A stretch of 46,215 nucleotides of DNA from Acidithiobacillales bacterium SM1_46 (GTDB lineage: Bacteria; Pseudomonadota; Gammaproteobacteria; Acidiferrobacterales; Sulfurifustaceae): contig LJVB01000003.1 of assembly GCA_001304215.1 (NCBI GenBank), positions 1 through 46,215 of the forward strand. The letters run 5' to 3'. Made by a program: the position numbers and the translations under genes. The notes beneath the pieces are model-generated. The model worked only from the letters and a program-made list of their open reading frames with translations. It searched no databases and was not told where the DNA came from. Below, piece after piece: positions 1 through 10,117 of the stretch (its first letter is position 1; every line of letters starts with the position of its first letter).

Positions 1-357
1 TTTGGCGTCAAGCCACGTTGGCTTGAGGAGCAATCGCGCACTACCCGCGAAAACGCCGAACTAACACGTGCCATCTTGCGCCGTGAACGCATTGGACGCA
101 TCTACCTTGTTACCCATGCCTGGCACATGCCACGCGCGATGTATGCCTTCAGCGCAGCCGGCGTGGACGCCGTCCCAGCGCCGATTGGCTTTCACACGTT
201 GTCGGCAGCGGATCGCACCTATTTGGGTTATCTGCCCAGCAGTCACGGACTCAGCATGAGCAGTCTTGCAATCCGGGAACGCATCGGCTTGCTGTGGTAC
301 AAGAGCAAGTCATTCGCGCCGACGCGGGCGAGCCCGACGCCAAGACCGGAGAGCTGA
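1..357 (+). CDS. YdcF/SanA/ElyC-like DUF218 family protein, 5'-truncated by window edge
   Basis: Open from base 1 in the frame of ORF 76..357; EEQSRTTRENAELTRAIL...RIYLVTHAWHMPRAMYAFSAAGVDAVPAPIGF is typical of DUF218 proteins. Confidence 0.85.
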   Translation, partial: FGVKPRWLEEQSRTTRENAELTRAILRRERIGRIYLVTHAWHMPRAMYAFSAAGVDAVPAPIGFHTLSAADRTYLGYLPSSHGLSMSSLAIRERIGLLWYKSKSFAPTRASPTPRPES

Positions 358-1026
358 CCTCTGCCAGCGGCTGCGACGGCGTAGCCGAAAAACCTTTTCC
401 CGCAATTGGGTGAGTCCCCGCTCCCGCATGCGTGCTTCTGCCGCAAGAATGTCCTCATCCAGGAGGCGGTCGATTTCGTACCGCGCACCGTAGAGCGCTC
501 GCACCTCATCCTCCCCAACGCTAAACGGTGGGCCCGACATCTCGGCCTGCGGGTACTCCATGGTGACTAGCAGCATTGGCAACGGGGCCGGCAGAAGGGT
601 CTGCAGGTGCGATGCATAGCGGGCACGCATGTGCATGGGAAGCGCCACCAGTGCGGCCCGATCGTAAATTCCGCTGACATCGGCCAGATTTTCGGTAGCA
701 AGGTGAAAATAGTCGCCGCATAGCAGCACAATCTCTCCCGCCGACCAGCGCTCAAACTCGCCCACCCGGTCGACGACGGGCGAGAGCGCGTTCTCGGCAA
801 AGAAGTCCCGCACCGCGACCGGGCTCAGCTCTACTCCAAGTACGCGATGGCCCTGCGCTGCCAGCCAAATCATGTCGCGACTCTTACCGCACAGTGGCAC
901 TAAGATCCGGGAACCTGGCCCAAGCCCGAGCGTTGGCCAGAATGCAAGCACATGGGGGTTCACCTCCTCGCGGTGAAACCCGATCAAGTTCTTCTGCCAG
1001 CGATCCAACCAGAATTCGCGATCCAT
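310..1026 (-). CDS. tpm: Thiopurine S-methyltransferase (TPMT) family
   Basis: MDREFWLDRWQKNLIGFHREEVNPHV...LVPLCGKSRDMIWLAAQGHRVLGVELSPVAV; overlaps the convergent upstream gene by 48 bp. Confidence 0.9.
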   Translation of the reverse strand: MDREFWLDRWQKNLIGFHREEVNPHVLAFWPTLGLGPGSRILVPLCGKSRDMIWLAAQGHRVLGVELSPVAVRDFFAENALSPVVDRVGEFERWSAGEIVLLCGDYFHLATENLADVSGIYDRAALVALPMHMRARYASHLQTLLPAPLPMLLVTMEYPQAEMSGPPFSVGEDEVRALYGARYEIDRLLDEDILAAEARMRERGLTQLREKVFRLRRRSRWQRSALRSWRRARPRRRE

Positions 1027-1048
1027 CTTGTCGTCCTTGGAGCTCCGA

Positions 1049-1750
1049 TCAGGCGTCTTGGATGCGACTGTCTCGCATCCGTTTCAGCCAGTCTTCGATC
1101 CTCGGCGTCAACGTCTCAATGGACGCGTACCCCGCCGTCAGCAATGTCGCTGCTTGCTCGTCCACCAATGCAACGGTTGGAAATCCGTGCACACCGAAAT
1201 CGCGCGAAAGCTGAAAGTGCGTCACAGTCTTGTCCTGGAATTCTGGCAAGTGAAAGGCTTGAAGGAACCTGTCGCGGTCCACTCCGTTCTGATCGGCAAT
1301 TCCCGCGAGCACATCGCTGCGAGTGATATCGCGTCCTTCGGCGTAAAACGCCTGCTGCAGTGAACGCAAGAACCCGAGCGTCCTGGCCGATTCCAGCTCC
1401 GCCATGGTCACCACGGCGCGGCAAGCGGGTTCGGTGTCATAGACGAAACCATCGGGAAGTGCGCCATCGAAAAGAAACGGCTGCCCCGTGCACTCGCGCA
1501 CCGCTTGCCAGTGATGCAGGATTTCCTCGCGGAACGGACCGTCGGTCGGCACGGTGTTGCCTGCCCGCAAGCCGCCCATTACGCAGTGGATCGAGATGGC
1601 ATCACGATAGCGCTCGGCCAGTCCGGCGATAACCGGCGAGAAGCCCCAGCACCACGAACACATAGGGTCCGCAAAATAGAGCGCCGTCGGGGCGGGCGCC
1701 ACCAGGCCAATCGCTTGAAGATGCTTCCAGAGTGGAGATGGGTCGGTCAT
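1049..1750 (-). CDS. DsbA family protein (FrnE/COG3531-like thioredoxin fold)
   Basis: ALYFADPMCSWCWGFSPVI with CxxC motif; MGGLRAGN. Confidence 0.85.
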   Translation of the reverse strand: MTDPSPLWKHLQAIGLVAPAPTALYFADPMCSWCWGFSPVIAGLAERYRDAISIHCVMGGLRAGNTVPTDGPFREEILHHWQAVRECTGQPFLFDGALPDGFVYDTEPACRAVVTMAELESARTLGFLRSLQQAFYAEGRDITRSDVLAGIADQNGVDRDRFLQAFHLPEFQDKTVTHFQLSRDFGVHGFPTVALVDEQAATLLTAGYASIETLTPRIEDWLKRMRDSRIQDA

Positions 1751-1874
1751 TGCGTTCTTATGGGCGGCGGCTCGACATTAGCATGCTGGGCGTGTTGTCG
1801 CGGGTAAAGGGTGCGGGACACCCGCCATTGCTAAACGGGTTTGTGCACGGATACCGATAGAAAATTGGAGAGAA

Positions 1875-1950
1875 TGGTGGGCCCGCCAGGACTCGAACCT
1901 GGAACCAAGAGATTATGAGTCTCCTGCTCTAACCATTGAGCTACAGGCCC
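1875..1950 (-). tRNA. ileX: tRNA-Ile2 (CAU anticodon; lysidine-modified type)
   Basis: Reverse complement GGGCCTGTAGCTCAATGGTTAGAGCAGGAGACTCATAATCTCTTGGTTCCAGGTTCGAGTCCTGGCGGGCCCACCA folds as a cloverleaf with encoded CCA; body resembles E. coli ileX more than elongator tRNA-Met. Confidence 0.88.
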
Positions 1951-1993
1951 GCTGGGCGGATTCTAACAGCAGCGCCCGGCGCCGGACCAAAAC

Positions 1994-2021
1994 AAAAAGG
2001 GCCGCAATAGCGGCCCTTTTT
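1994..2021 (-). terminator. Bidirectional rho-independent terminator downstream of rpoD
   Basis: AAAAAGGGCCGC-AATA-GCGGCCCTTTTT: 7-bp GC stem with flanking A/T tracts. Confidence 0.9.
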
Positions 2022-2039
2022 GATTCCGTTGCGCTGGCG

Positions 2040-3959
2040 CTAATCGAGAAAACTGCGCAAGTGCTCGGAGCGCGACGGATGCCGCAGCTTGCGCAGTGCC
2101 TTGGCCTCGATTTGGCGAATGCGCTCACGCGTGACGTCAAACTGCTTGCCCACTTCTTCCAAGGTGTGGTCGGTGTTCATTCCGATCCCAAAGCGCATGC
2201 GCAATACCTTGGCCTCGCGCGGTGTGAGCGTCTCGAGAATATCCGAGGTAGCGTATTTCAGCCCTGCGATCGTCGCCGCATCGGGCGGTGCCACGGTGTT
2301 CGCATCCTCGACGAAATCGCCAAGATGCGAGTCCTCATCGTCGCCGATCGGCGTCTCCATTGAGATCGGCTCCTTGGCAATCTTCAGCACCTTGCGAATC
2401 TTGTCCTCGGGCATGTCCATCCGCTTGGCCAGTTCTTCGGGCGTCGCCTCGCGGCCCATCTCCTGGAGCATCTGGCGGCTGATGCGGTTCAGCTTGTTGA
2501 TGGTCTCGATCATGTGCACCGGGATACGAATAGTGCGTGCCTGATCGGCGATCGAACGAGTGATGGCCTGGCGAATCCACCAGGTTGCATAGGTCGAGAA
2601 CTTGTAGCCGCGGCGGTACTCGAACTTGTCGACCGCCTTCATCAGGCCGATGTTACCTTCCTGGATTAGATCGAGGAACTGCAGCCCGCGGTTGGTGTAC
2701 TTCTTGGCAATGGAGATCACGAGGCGCAGGTTGGCCTCCACCATCTCCTTCTTCGCGCGCCGCGCCTTGGCCTCGCCGATCGACATGCGACGGTTCACTT
2801 CCTTCAATTCCGAAATCGGGATGCCGACGCGGTCTTCGAGCGTCTTCAGCTTGGTCTGAGATGCCAGAATGGTCTCGCTGTTCACCTCGATAGTGTGCGA
2901 GTTGCCCTCGCCGCACTTGATGGCCTTCTTGACCCAGCGCTTGTTGGTCTCATTGCCGGGAAACAGCTTGATGAAGGTCTTGCGCGGCATGCGCGCCTTG
3001 CCCACACAGACGTCCATGATGACTTTTTCCTGCGAACGGGCCTCATCGACCAGGCTGCGCACGTACTCGACCAGACGATTGATCTGGCGCGAGACGAACT
3101 TGATCTGCATGAACTCTTCAGCGAGCTTCTTCTGCACGCGCCGCACTTCCGGTGCGTCGTAGCCGTGCTTTTCGATCGCCTTGAGCAGGCTGGCGTGCAG
3201 CTTGCGAATGCGGGCGAAGCGCGCGAGCGCCTCTTCGCGGTTCGGACCGCCTTCCTCGTCGCTGTCGCCGCCGCTACTGCCCTCGGATTCGTCCTCCTCC
3301 TCGCCCTTTTCCTTCGCCCCGGCCGCTTTTGCTGGGGCGGGCTTGGGCGCGGCGGGCTTGGGAGCTGCCGCCTTCGGCGGAGGGGTCTTCGCACCCGAAT
3401 CCGGCTCCGGAATCGGCATGTCGGCAGCATTCGGATCGACGAAATCCACCACGAGATCGGTGAGACGAACGCGGTCGTTCTCAACCTCATCCATCAGACG
3501 CACCACCTCGGCGATGGCCGCTGGGCAGGCTGCGATAGCTTCGGTGGTCTGACGAACGCCGTCTTCAATGCGCTTCGCGAGCTCGATCTCGCCTTCGCGG
3601 GTAAGCAATTCGACGGTACCCATTTCGCGCATGTACATGCGCACCGGGTCGGTGGTTCGGCCGAATTCACTCTCCAACGCCGAGCTCACAACCTGCTCGG
3701 CCTCTTCGGCGGTTTCTTCCTCATCCTCGGCGGGCGCCGGCTCCTGTTTGAGAAGCAGGGTCTCCGGGTCCGGGGCCTCGTCATAGACCTGGATGCCCAT
3801 GTCGTTGATCATGTTCACGACCGCCTCAATCTGGTCGGTGTCATGAACATCCTCCGGCAGGTGGTCGTTGATCTCCCCGTACGTGAGGAAACCCTTTTCC
3901 TTGCCCTGCAGGATCAGTTTCTTGAGTTGGGAACGCTGTGCTTCTTGATCAATCGACAT
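2040..3959 (-). CDS. rpoD: RNA polymerase sigma factor RpoD (sigma-70)
   Basis: Regions 1.1-4.2 recognisable: [99 protein letters not shown]. Confidence 0.99.
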   Translation of the reverse strand: MSIDQEAQRSQLKKLILQGKEKGFLTYGEINDHLPEDVHDTDQIEAVVNMINDMGIQVYDEAPDPETLLLKQEPAPAEDEEETAEEAEQVVSSALESEFGRTTDPVRMYMREMGTVELLTREGEIELAKRIEDGVRQTTEAIAACPAAIAEVVRLMDEVENDRVRLTDLVVDFVDPNAADMPIPEPDSGAKTPPPKAAAPKPAAPKPAPAKAAGAKEKGEEEDESEGSSGGDSDEEGGPNREEALARFARIRKLHASLLKAIEKHGYDAPEVRRVQKKLAEEFMQIKFVSRQINRLVEYVRSLVDEARSQEKVIMDVCVGKARMPRKTFIKLFPGNETNKRWVKKAIKCGEGNSHTIEVNSETILASQTKLKTLEDRVGIPISELKEVNRRMSIGEAKARRAKKEMVEANLRLVISIAKKYTNRGLQFLDLIQEGNIGLMKAVDKFEYRRGYKFSTYATWWIRQAITRSIADQARTIRIPVHMIETINKLNRISRQMLQEMGREATPEELAKRMDMPEDKIRKVLKIAKEPISMETPIGDDEDSHLGDFVEDANTVAPPDAATIAGLKYATSDILETLTPREAKVLRMRFGIGMNTDHTLEEVGKQFDVTRERIRQIEAKALRKLRHPSRSEHLRSFLD

Positions 3960-4058
3960 CGGTGGACTCGGGGAAATGCCCTAAAACATTGAGCGGAATG
4001 GGAAAACGCGAAAGTATAGCTTAGATGGGAGCTTAGCCCAAATAATTCAACGTCGCGG

Positions 4059-5834
4059 TTAATCGGGGGCCGCAGGATGCAACTTTTCGGCCAACAGGCG
4101 GGATAACTCGCGTTTTTCGTCAGCGCTGAGCCCGGAAACTTTCTCTTTCTGAATAAGCTGTTGGGTCCGCTCCTTGGTGACCGCTCGTCCGATCTGTCCG
4201 ACCACTCCCTCGAACTCCGCCTCCACCCCGTCCGGTTCCAGGGCTGGGTGCTGCCAGCTGGCAAGCCGCATCAACGCATGTTCCTGCTCGTGGCCACGAA
4301 AATGCTCCAGCAGAGCCGCAGTATTGAGTCCCGGGTGCTCACGCAGCACCGACACCACCTCCCGGAGCAGCCCCAGCCCGCGCAGACTGACATCCAAGAA
4401 ATCAAGCCTCCCCGCACGCGCGGCCGCCAAGCGCGGATACTGAATTAGCATGGCAATCGCCATGCGGACGGCCGACGGAGGTTCCCGACTGCTGCCTGTG
4501 CCGAGGGGCCGGCCGGCGAACGACGTGGACACGCGGGCTGGCGCCCTCAGGAGCGCCGCGAGCTTGTCCGCCCCCATTTGTGCGAACTCGGCCAATCGAC
4601 CTACCAGCATCTCGTGGAGTACTCCCGGGGGCACCTTCGACAGCAGCGGGCGCGCGAGTTCCACCAACCGTGCCCGGCCGTCCATACGCGACAGGTCGAC
4701 TTGGCGGGCCAGCGTCTGAAACAGATAGTCCGGCAGTGGTGTCGCCGCGCGCAGTCGCGCGGCGAAGGGCTCTGCCCCTTCTTTGCGCACCAGCGTGTCG
4801 GGATCCTCGCCTTCCGGCAGAAACAGAAAGCTCACCTGCCGTCCTTCGTGCAGCACCGGAAGGGCCACATCGAGTGCTCGCCAGGCTGCTTCGCGCCCAG
4901 CGCGATCCCCATCGAAGCAGAACACCACTTCCGGCGCATGACGAAACAAGCGTTCCAGGTGCTCGCGGGTGGTGGCCGTGCCAAGAGTCGCCACCGCATA
5001 ATCAATACCGAATTGGGCGAGCGCCACCACATCCATGTACCCCTCGACCACCAGTACGCGGTTTTCGTTCTTGATCGCATCACGCCCGCGGAAGAGGCCG
5101 TAGAGCTCACGCCCCTTGTGAAACAGCGGCGTTTCCGGCGAGTTGAGGTATTTGGGCTCGCCCCCGCCGATGACGCGACCGCCAAAACCTACGACCCGGC
5201 CGCGGTGATCGTGAATAGGGAACATCACGCGGGCCCGAAACCGGTCGTAGTAGCCGCCGCCTTCTTTCTTGACCGCGAGGCCTGCTGCTACAAGCGCCAC
5301 ACGGGTAGCCTCGTCCTTGCCAAGCGCCCGCAGCAGGTGATCCCAGCCTTCTGGCGCGAAACCGAGCTCAAACTCCTTGGCGATTTCGCCAGTGATGCCG
5401 CGACCCTTCAAATACTCAACCGCGGTTGGTGCATCGGGGTGCTCACGCAGCTGGCTGCGATAGAAGCGCGCCGCTTCGCGCATCAGCTCCCACAGCTCCG
5501 CGCCGGCCTGCGGCTCGGCACCACTTTTTCCGCCTTCGTATGGCACGGTAAGTCCGGCCTGACGCGCCAACTCCTCGACCGCCTCCGGAAAAGAGAGGTG
5601 CTCGTACTCCATGAGAAAGCCGATGGCGGTGCCGTGCTTGCCGCAACCGAAGCAGTGAAAGAACTGCTTGTCGGCACTTACCGTGAAGGACGGGGTTTTT
5701 TCCTCGTGGAACGGGCAACAGGCCTTGTAGTCCTTGCCCGCCTTGCGCAGAGGCACGCGCGCGTCAATAACTTCAACGATATCCGTTCGGGTAACGAGAT
5801 CGTCGATGAACTGCCTTGGGATGCGACCGGCCAT
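4059..5834 (-). CDS. dnaG: DNA primase
   Basis: Zinc-finger CPFHEEKTPSFTVSADKQFFHCFGCGKHG; TOPRIM VLVVEGYMDVVALAQFGI. Confidence 0.98.
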   Translation of the reverse strand: MAGRIPRQFIDDLVTRTDIVEVIDARVPLRKAGKDYKACCPFHEEKTPSFTVSADKQFFHCFGCGKHGTAIGFLMEYEHLSFPEAVEELARQAGLTVPYEGGKSGAEPQAGAELWELMREAARFYRSQLREHPDAPTAVEYLKGRGITGEIAKEFELGFAPEGWDHLLRALGKDEATRVALVAAGLAVKKEGGGYYDRFRARVMFPIHDHRGRVVGFGGRVIGGGEPKYLNSPETPLFHKGRELYGLFRGRDAIKNENRVLVVEGYMDVVALAQFGIDYAVATLGTATTREHLERLFRHAPEVVFCFDGDRAGREAAWRALDVALPVLHEGRQVSFLFLPEGEDPDTLVRKEGAEPFAARLRAATPLPDYLFQTLARQVDLSRMDGRARLVELARPLLSKVPPGVLHEMLVGRLAEFAQMGADKLAALLRAPARVSTSFAGRPLGTGSSREPPSAVRMAIAMLIQYPRLAAARAGRLDFLDVSLRGLGLLREVVSVLREHPGLNTAALLEHFRGHEQEHALMRLASWQHPALEPDGVEAEFEGVVGQIGRAVTKERTQQLIQKEKVSGLSADEKRELSRLLAEKLHPAAPD

Positions 5835-5924
5835 GGCAATATTCTAATCGGGGCGCCGCAAGCGGCATGGCGGGATAAGTGGCCGGGGCCCCGCCGGCTG
5901 GAAAACGGGCGAAAAATGCCGGGT

Positions 5925-6371
5925 TCAGGCGCCGAGCTTGGCTTTGATCTTGCCGCCCACCGCTCCCATGTCTGCGCGGCCAGCAAGCTTGGGTTTGAGG
6001 ACGCCCATCACTTTGCCCATATCCTTGATCGATGCCGCACCGGTCGACGCAATTGCTTCGGCTATCAGGTCGTCGACCTCGGCGTCGCTAAGCTGCTTTG
6101 GCATATAGACCTGCCAGACGGCGATATCGGCCTGCTCCTTGGCAGCCAGGTCCGGGCGGTTGCCCTTGGTGTACTGGTCGATTGACTCGCGTGACTGCTT
6201 GATGAGTTTCTCCACGACCCCGACGATGCGGGCGTCGTCGAGCTCAATACGCTCGTCCACTTCGCGCTGCTTGATCGCTGCCGTGAGCATGCGCAATGAG
6301 ACGAGGCGAGCCTCGGCCCTCTCGCGCATGGCGGTCTTCAGGTCTTCCTGGATGGCCTGCTTGAGGCTCAT
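5925..6371 (-). CDS. GatB/YqeY domain-containing protein
   Basis: MSLKQAIQEDLKTAMRERAEARLVSLRMLTAAIKQREVDER...MGKVMGVLKPKLAGRADM. Confidence 0.95.
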   Translation of the reverse strand: MSLKQAIQEDLKTAMRERAEARLVSLRMLTAAIKQREVDERIELDDARIVGVVEKLIKQSRESIDQYTKGNRPDLAAKEQADIAVWQVYMPKQLSDAEVDDLIAEAIASTGAASIKDMGKVMGVLKPKLAGRADMGAVGGKIKAKLGA

Positions 6372-6385
6372 CGGCGGGCGACGCG

Positions 6386-6592
6386 CTAGACGCGCGGCGT
6401 GGTGTAACGGGAGCGCTTCTTCAGCGTACGCTTGCGCGCTGCTGCCGCCTTACGCTTGCGGATTTCCGTGGGCTTCTCGTAGTGCTCGCGCCGACGCATC
6501 TCGGCGAACACGCCGGCCTTCTCACAGGAGCGGCGGAAGCGGCGCAGAGCCATCTCGAACGGCTCGTTCTCTTTGACACGAACTGAAGGCAT
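6386..6592 (-). CDS. rpsU: 30S ribosomal protein bS21
   Basis: [48 protein letters not shown]. Confidence 0.98.
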   Translation of the reverse strand: MPSVRVKENEPFEMALRRFRRSCEKAGVFAEMRRREHYEKPTEIRKRKAAAARKRTLKKRSRYTTPRV

Positions 6593-6719
6593 GCCTTGGT
6601 CTCACCCTCTTCAAGTTGGGGCCCCGGCGGGGCCGGCCGACCCATAGAAAGCGGGCGATTCTATAGACTCCGTCCCCCTTTGTCGACGCTGGCCCCGGGC
6701 CCGGTAGAATCCCCCTGCC

Positions 6720-7760
6720 ATGAGAGTCCTTGGAATCGAGACCTCCTGCGATGACACGGGGGTGGCCATCTTTGATAGCGAGCTCGGACTGCTTGCGCAC
6801 CGGCTGTACTCCCAGACCGCTCTGCACGCCGACTACGGCGGCGTGGTCCCGGAACTGGCCTCGCGGGACCACGTCCGCAAGGCGCTCCCGCTGTTACGGA
6901 CAGTCATGACGGATGCCGGCTGCGCCCCGGCCGATATCAACGGAATCGCCTATACGGCGGGTCCGGGATTGGCGGGCGCCCTGCTGGTAGGTGCCGCCCT
7001 CGGTCAAAGCCTTGCCTTTGCTTGGGGCATCCCGGCGGTTGGTATTCACCACATGGAAGGACATCTCCTCTCGCCGATGCTGGAACCCGATCCGCCCCCT
7101 TTTCCATTTCTCGCCTTGCTGGTGTCAGGTGGCCATACCCTGCTTGCGAACGTAAAGGGTCTCGGCCAGTACCGAATTGTCGGCGAATCGATCGATGATG
7201 CCGCCGGCGAAGCATTCGACAAGACCGCCAAGCTTCTCGGACTCGGATACCCGGGCGGACCGGCCATCGCAACTGCCGCGCTGAAAGGCAGTGCCGGGCG
7301 TTTTCGCTTCCCGCGCCCAATGACCGATCGGCACCGCACTCACGGAGCCGCGCCGGGACTCGACTTCAGCTTCAGCGGGCTCAAGACAGCGGTTGCGACC
7401 GAGGTTGCGAGACTGGGTTCGCTGGATTCGCAAACGATTGCCGACGTGGCGCTGGCGTTTGAACAGGCCGTCGTGGACGTCCTGGCAATCAAGTGCGAGT
7501 GGGCGATCGAAGCCACCGGCGCCGAGCGGCTGGTCGTCGCAGGCGGGGTAAGCGCGAACCAAAGCCTGCGTGCGCGACTGAATGAGCTCGGCAAGCGATT
7601 CCGAGTGCGTGTGTACTTTCCACGCCCGGCGTTCTCCACCGACAACGGTGCGATGATAGCGTACGCAGGTTTGTTGCGGTTGCAGGCCGGCGTTAGCGAA
7701 CCAGCTTCGTTTAACGTCCACGCCCGCTGGGCGATTGAAGACTTAACCGCGCCGTCCTAG
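6720..7760 (+). CDS. tsaD: tRNA N6-adenosine threonylcarbamoyltransferase TsaD
   Basis: [19 protein letters not shown]...[14 protein letters not shown]...[14 protein letters not shown]. Confidence 0.98.
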   Translation: MRVLGIETSCDDTGVAIFDSELGLLAHRLYSQTALHADYGGVVPELASRDHVRKALPLLRTVMTDAGCAPADINGIAYTAGPGLAGALLVGAALGQSLAFAWGIPAVGIHHMEGHLLSPMLEPDPPPFPFLALLVSGGHTLLANVKGLGQYRIVGESIDDAAGEAFDKTAKLLGLGYPGGPAIATAALKGSAGRFRFPRPMTDRHRTHGAAPGLDFSFSGLKTAVATEVARLGSLDSQTIADVALAFEQAVVDVLAIKCEWAIEATGAERLVVAGGVSANQSLRARLNELGKRFRVRVYFPRPAFSTDNGAMIAYAGLLRLQAGVSEPASFNVHARWAIEDLTAPS

Positions 7761-7812
7761 GCACACGTCCCTCGCCTCGATCCCATCGGCGAGGACCTTG
7801 CGACACCGTGAT

Positions 7813-8412
7813 TCAGCTACGGCGCTGGCCGATGCGCGATTCCTTACCGGCTAGGAGATTGCGGATATTGCGGTGATGCCGCGCAATCAACAACACGCTC
7901 ATCGCGATGCTCATCATCACGAAGCCCGTCACAGGCATCCACCAGTACACGTACAGTGGGGCAATTGCCGCTGTAATCAGCGCGGCCAGCGATGAGTAGC
8001 GCAAGACGATGGCCACTACGATCCACGTCGCGGCGAGCGCCAACCCGATCCACGGATTAATCGCAAGCCACACCCCTAGCGCCGTCGCCACCCCCTTGCC
8101 GCCCTTGAAGCCGTGAAACACCGGCAACAGATGCCCGAGGAAAGCCGCAAACCCGCTCGCGGCCACAATCATCGGGTCGCCGCTGATCCAGCGCGCCAAC
8201 AACACTGCCAACACGCCCTTCAGCAAGTCGCCGAGCAAGGTGAGCACCGCGGCAGTCTTGCCGCCGTAGCGCAACACGTTGGTCGCGCCAGGATTGCGCG
8301 AACCGACTGTGCGAGGATCAGCAAGCCCCATGACGCGCGAAATCACAATTGCGCTCGAGACCGAGCCAAGCAGGTAGGCGAGAACCGGCAACAGGTAATG
8401 CCAGGTAATCAT
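7813..8412 (-). CDS. plsY: Glycerol-3-phosphate acyltransferase PlsY
   Basis: YLLGSVSSAIVISRVMGLADPRTVGSRNPGATNVLRYGGK...HGFKGGKGVATALG. Confidence 0.97.
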   Translation of the reverse strand: MITWHYLLPVLAYLLGSVSSAIVISRVMGLADPRTVGSRNPGATNVLRYGGKTAAVLTLLGDLLKGVLAVLLARWISGDPMIVAASGFAAFLGHLLPVFHGFKGGKGVATALGVWLAINPWIGLALAATWIVVAIVLRYSSLAALITAAIAPLYVYWWMPVTGFVMMSIAMSVLLIARHHRNIRNLLAGKESRIGQRRS

Positions 8413-8495
8413 GAGCGAATCGTAATTGGGTCAGTCACTGCAAAAAAGACAGCGTACGGGCTTTTCGTTATAGTCGAGCCGCACGGGGAAACCGC

Positions 8496-8852
8496 ATGGA
8501 CATTATCTATCTTCACGATCTCAAAATCGAGTGCGTGATCGGCATCTGGGACTGGGAGCGCAAGATCAAGCAGCGTGTGATCATCGACCTCGACATGGGG
8601 TTCGATATTCGCCGTGCCGCGCAGACCGACGCGATCGACGACACCCTCAATTACAAGGCGGTCGCCAAGCGGCTGCAGCAATTCGTCGGTGACTCTCAGT
8701 TTCAGCTAGTGGAGACCATGGCGGAACGGGTCGCAGAGATCCTGCTCGCGGAGTTCAAGCTCGCCTGGGTACGGGTGCGCATCAACAAGCGTGGCGCGGT
8801 GCGCGGGGCCGGCGATGTGGGAGTGATGATCGAACGCGGAAAAGACTCCTGA
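8496..8852 (+). CDS. folB: Dihydroneopterin aldolase
   Basis: MDIIYLHDLKIECVIGIWDWERKIKQRVIIDLDM; DTLNYKAVAKRL. Confidence 0.95.
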   Translation: MDIIYLHDLKIECVIGIWDWERKIKQRVIIDLDMGFDIRRAAQTDAIDDTLNYKAVAKRLQQFVGDSQFQLVETMAERVAEILLAEFKLAWVRVRINKRGAVRGAGDVGVMIERGKDS

Positions 8853-8859
8853 TCCTCGC

Positions 8860-9345
8860 ATGCCGCGTGTATTCGTCAGCATCGGCAGCAACGTTGACCG
8901 GGAAGAAAATATTCGCGGAGCAGTTGAAAGCCTTACCCGGCGCTTCGGCCCCCTGAACCTTTCTACCGTCTACGAAACGAAGTCCGTAGGTTTCGAGGGC
9001 GAGGACTTTTTCAACCTCGTGGTCGGTTTCGATAGCAGCGAGTCGATCGAGGCAATTCGCACGGAGTTGCACCGCATCGAGGATATGCACGGCCGCAAAC
9101 GTGAGGGGGTATCGAGGTTCTCCGCCCGAACGCTAGATCTGGACCTGATCCTCTACGGCGATGTAGTCGATCCAGCCGCCAATCTTCCGCACCCTGACAT
9201 ACTGCGATACGCCTTTGTGCTTGGGCCGCTTGCCGAACTTGCCCCGAATCTTGCGCATCCTGTGAAAGGCGTTCCCTACCATACCCTATGGCAGCAGACC
9301 TTCGCCGACGGTGGGGGCCTGCGACGACAGAGCTTCCGCTTCTAA
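8860..9345 (+). CDS. folK: 2-amino-4-hydroxy-6-hydroxymethyldihydropteridine diphosphokinase
   Basis: VFVSIGSNVDREENIRGAVESL...FSARTLDLDLILYGD...LPHPDILRYAFVLGPLAELAP. Confidence 0.96.
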   Translation: MPRVFVSIGSNVDREENIRGAVESLTRRFGPLNLSTVYETKSVGFEGEDFFNLVVGFDSSESIEAIRTELHRIEDMHGRKREGVSRFSARTLDLDLILYGDVVDPAANLPHPDILRYAFVLGPLAELAPNLAHPVKGVPYHTLWQQTFADGGGLRRQSFRF

Positions 9346-10094
9346 ACCGTCACGTGCCGTCCGCCGTCGACAGTGAGCACTTCGCCGGTGGTATAAGTGG
9401 CGTCGCGGATCAGGTAGAGCACGGCGCGGGCGATGTCCTCGGGCTCACCGCCGCGCTTGAGCAACGTGCGGGAAACAATGCGCTGTTTGGACATCTCATC
9501 GAGCCCGCGCTCCGGCCAGAGAATCGCCCCGGGCGCGACGGCATTGACCCGCACCTCGGGTGAAAGCTCGCGCGCCAGGGTCTTGGTCAGCATCACCAGG
9601 CCCGCCTTGGTGATGCTGTAGACAGGAAATCCTGGCAATGGTCGCTGCCCGTAAAGATCTGCAATATTGACGATGCAACCGCTGGACTTTTTCAGGTGCG
9701 GGGCAGCCGCCTGCGCCAGGAAGAACGGCGCCTTGAGATTGGTGCTCAAGAGATCGTCCCACTGTTGCTCAGTGACACTCCCCATCGGCGTCTCGTAGAA
9801 CCGGGCGGCATTATTGACCAGCACATCCAGTCGGTCGAAGGATTCCACCGTCTCGAACACCAGGTTACGCGCCAGTTTGTCGCCGTGGGACAGATCGCCG
9901 CGCACCAGCATCACGGAATCGGGACGAACCGCGTGCAGCTCGGCCTGCAACGAGTGGGCTGCGCTTTCGGATGAGAGATAATGCACCACGATCTGCATGC
10001 CCTCGGCATGCAGCGCCCGTGCGATCGCGGCCCCGAGGCGATGTGCGCCGCCCGTTACCAGCGCCACCTTGCCAGCCAGCTGCATGTCCGCCAT
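9342..10094 (-). CDS. SDR family oxidoreductase, pteridine reductase/FolM-like
   Basis: KVALVTGGAHRLGAAIARALH...VLVNNAARFYETPMG...YSITKAGLVMLTKTLARELSPEVRVNAVAPGAILWPE; start set at MADMQLAGK; lies next to folB-folK. Confidence 0.88.
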   Translation of the reverse strand: MADMQLAGKVALVTGGAHRLGAAIARALHAEGMQIVVHYLSSESAAHSLQAELHAVRPDSVMLVRGDLSHGDKLARNLVFETVESFDRLDVLVNNAARFYETPMGSVTEQQWDDLLSTNLKAPFFLAQAAAPHLKKSSGCIVNIADLYGQRPLPGFPVYSITKAGLVMLTKTLARELSPEVRVNAVAPGAILWPERGLDEMSKQRIVSRTLLKRGGEPEDIARAVLYLIRDATYTTGEVLTVDGGRHVTV

Positions 10095-10117
10095 AGGGCC
10101 TCGCGCTTGCCTGTAGA

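Noticed and set aside
2895-3992. 365-aa plus-strand ORF antisense to rpoD
   Set aside because: Mirror of the rpoD coding frame; no plausible product.
4578-6185. 535-aa plus-strand ORF antisense to dnaG/yqeY
   Set aside because: Same artefact; runs across two confident minus-strand genes and resembles no family.
7770-7794. Hairpin CCTCGCC...GGCGAGG between tsaD and plsY as a terminator
   Set aside because: No U-tract follows on either strand; possible structure but not supportable as an intrinsic terminator.
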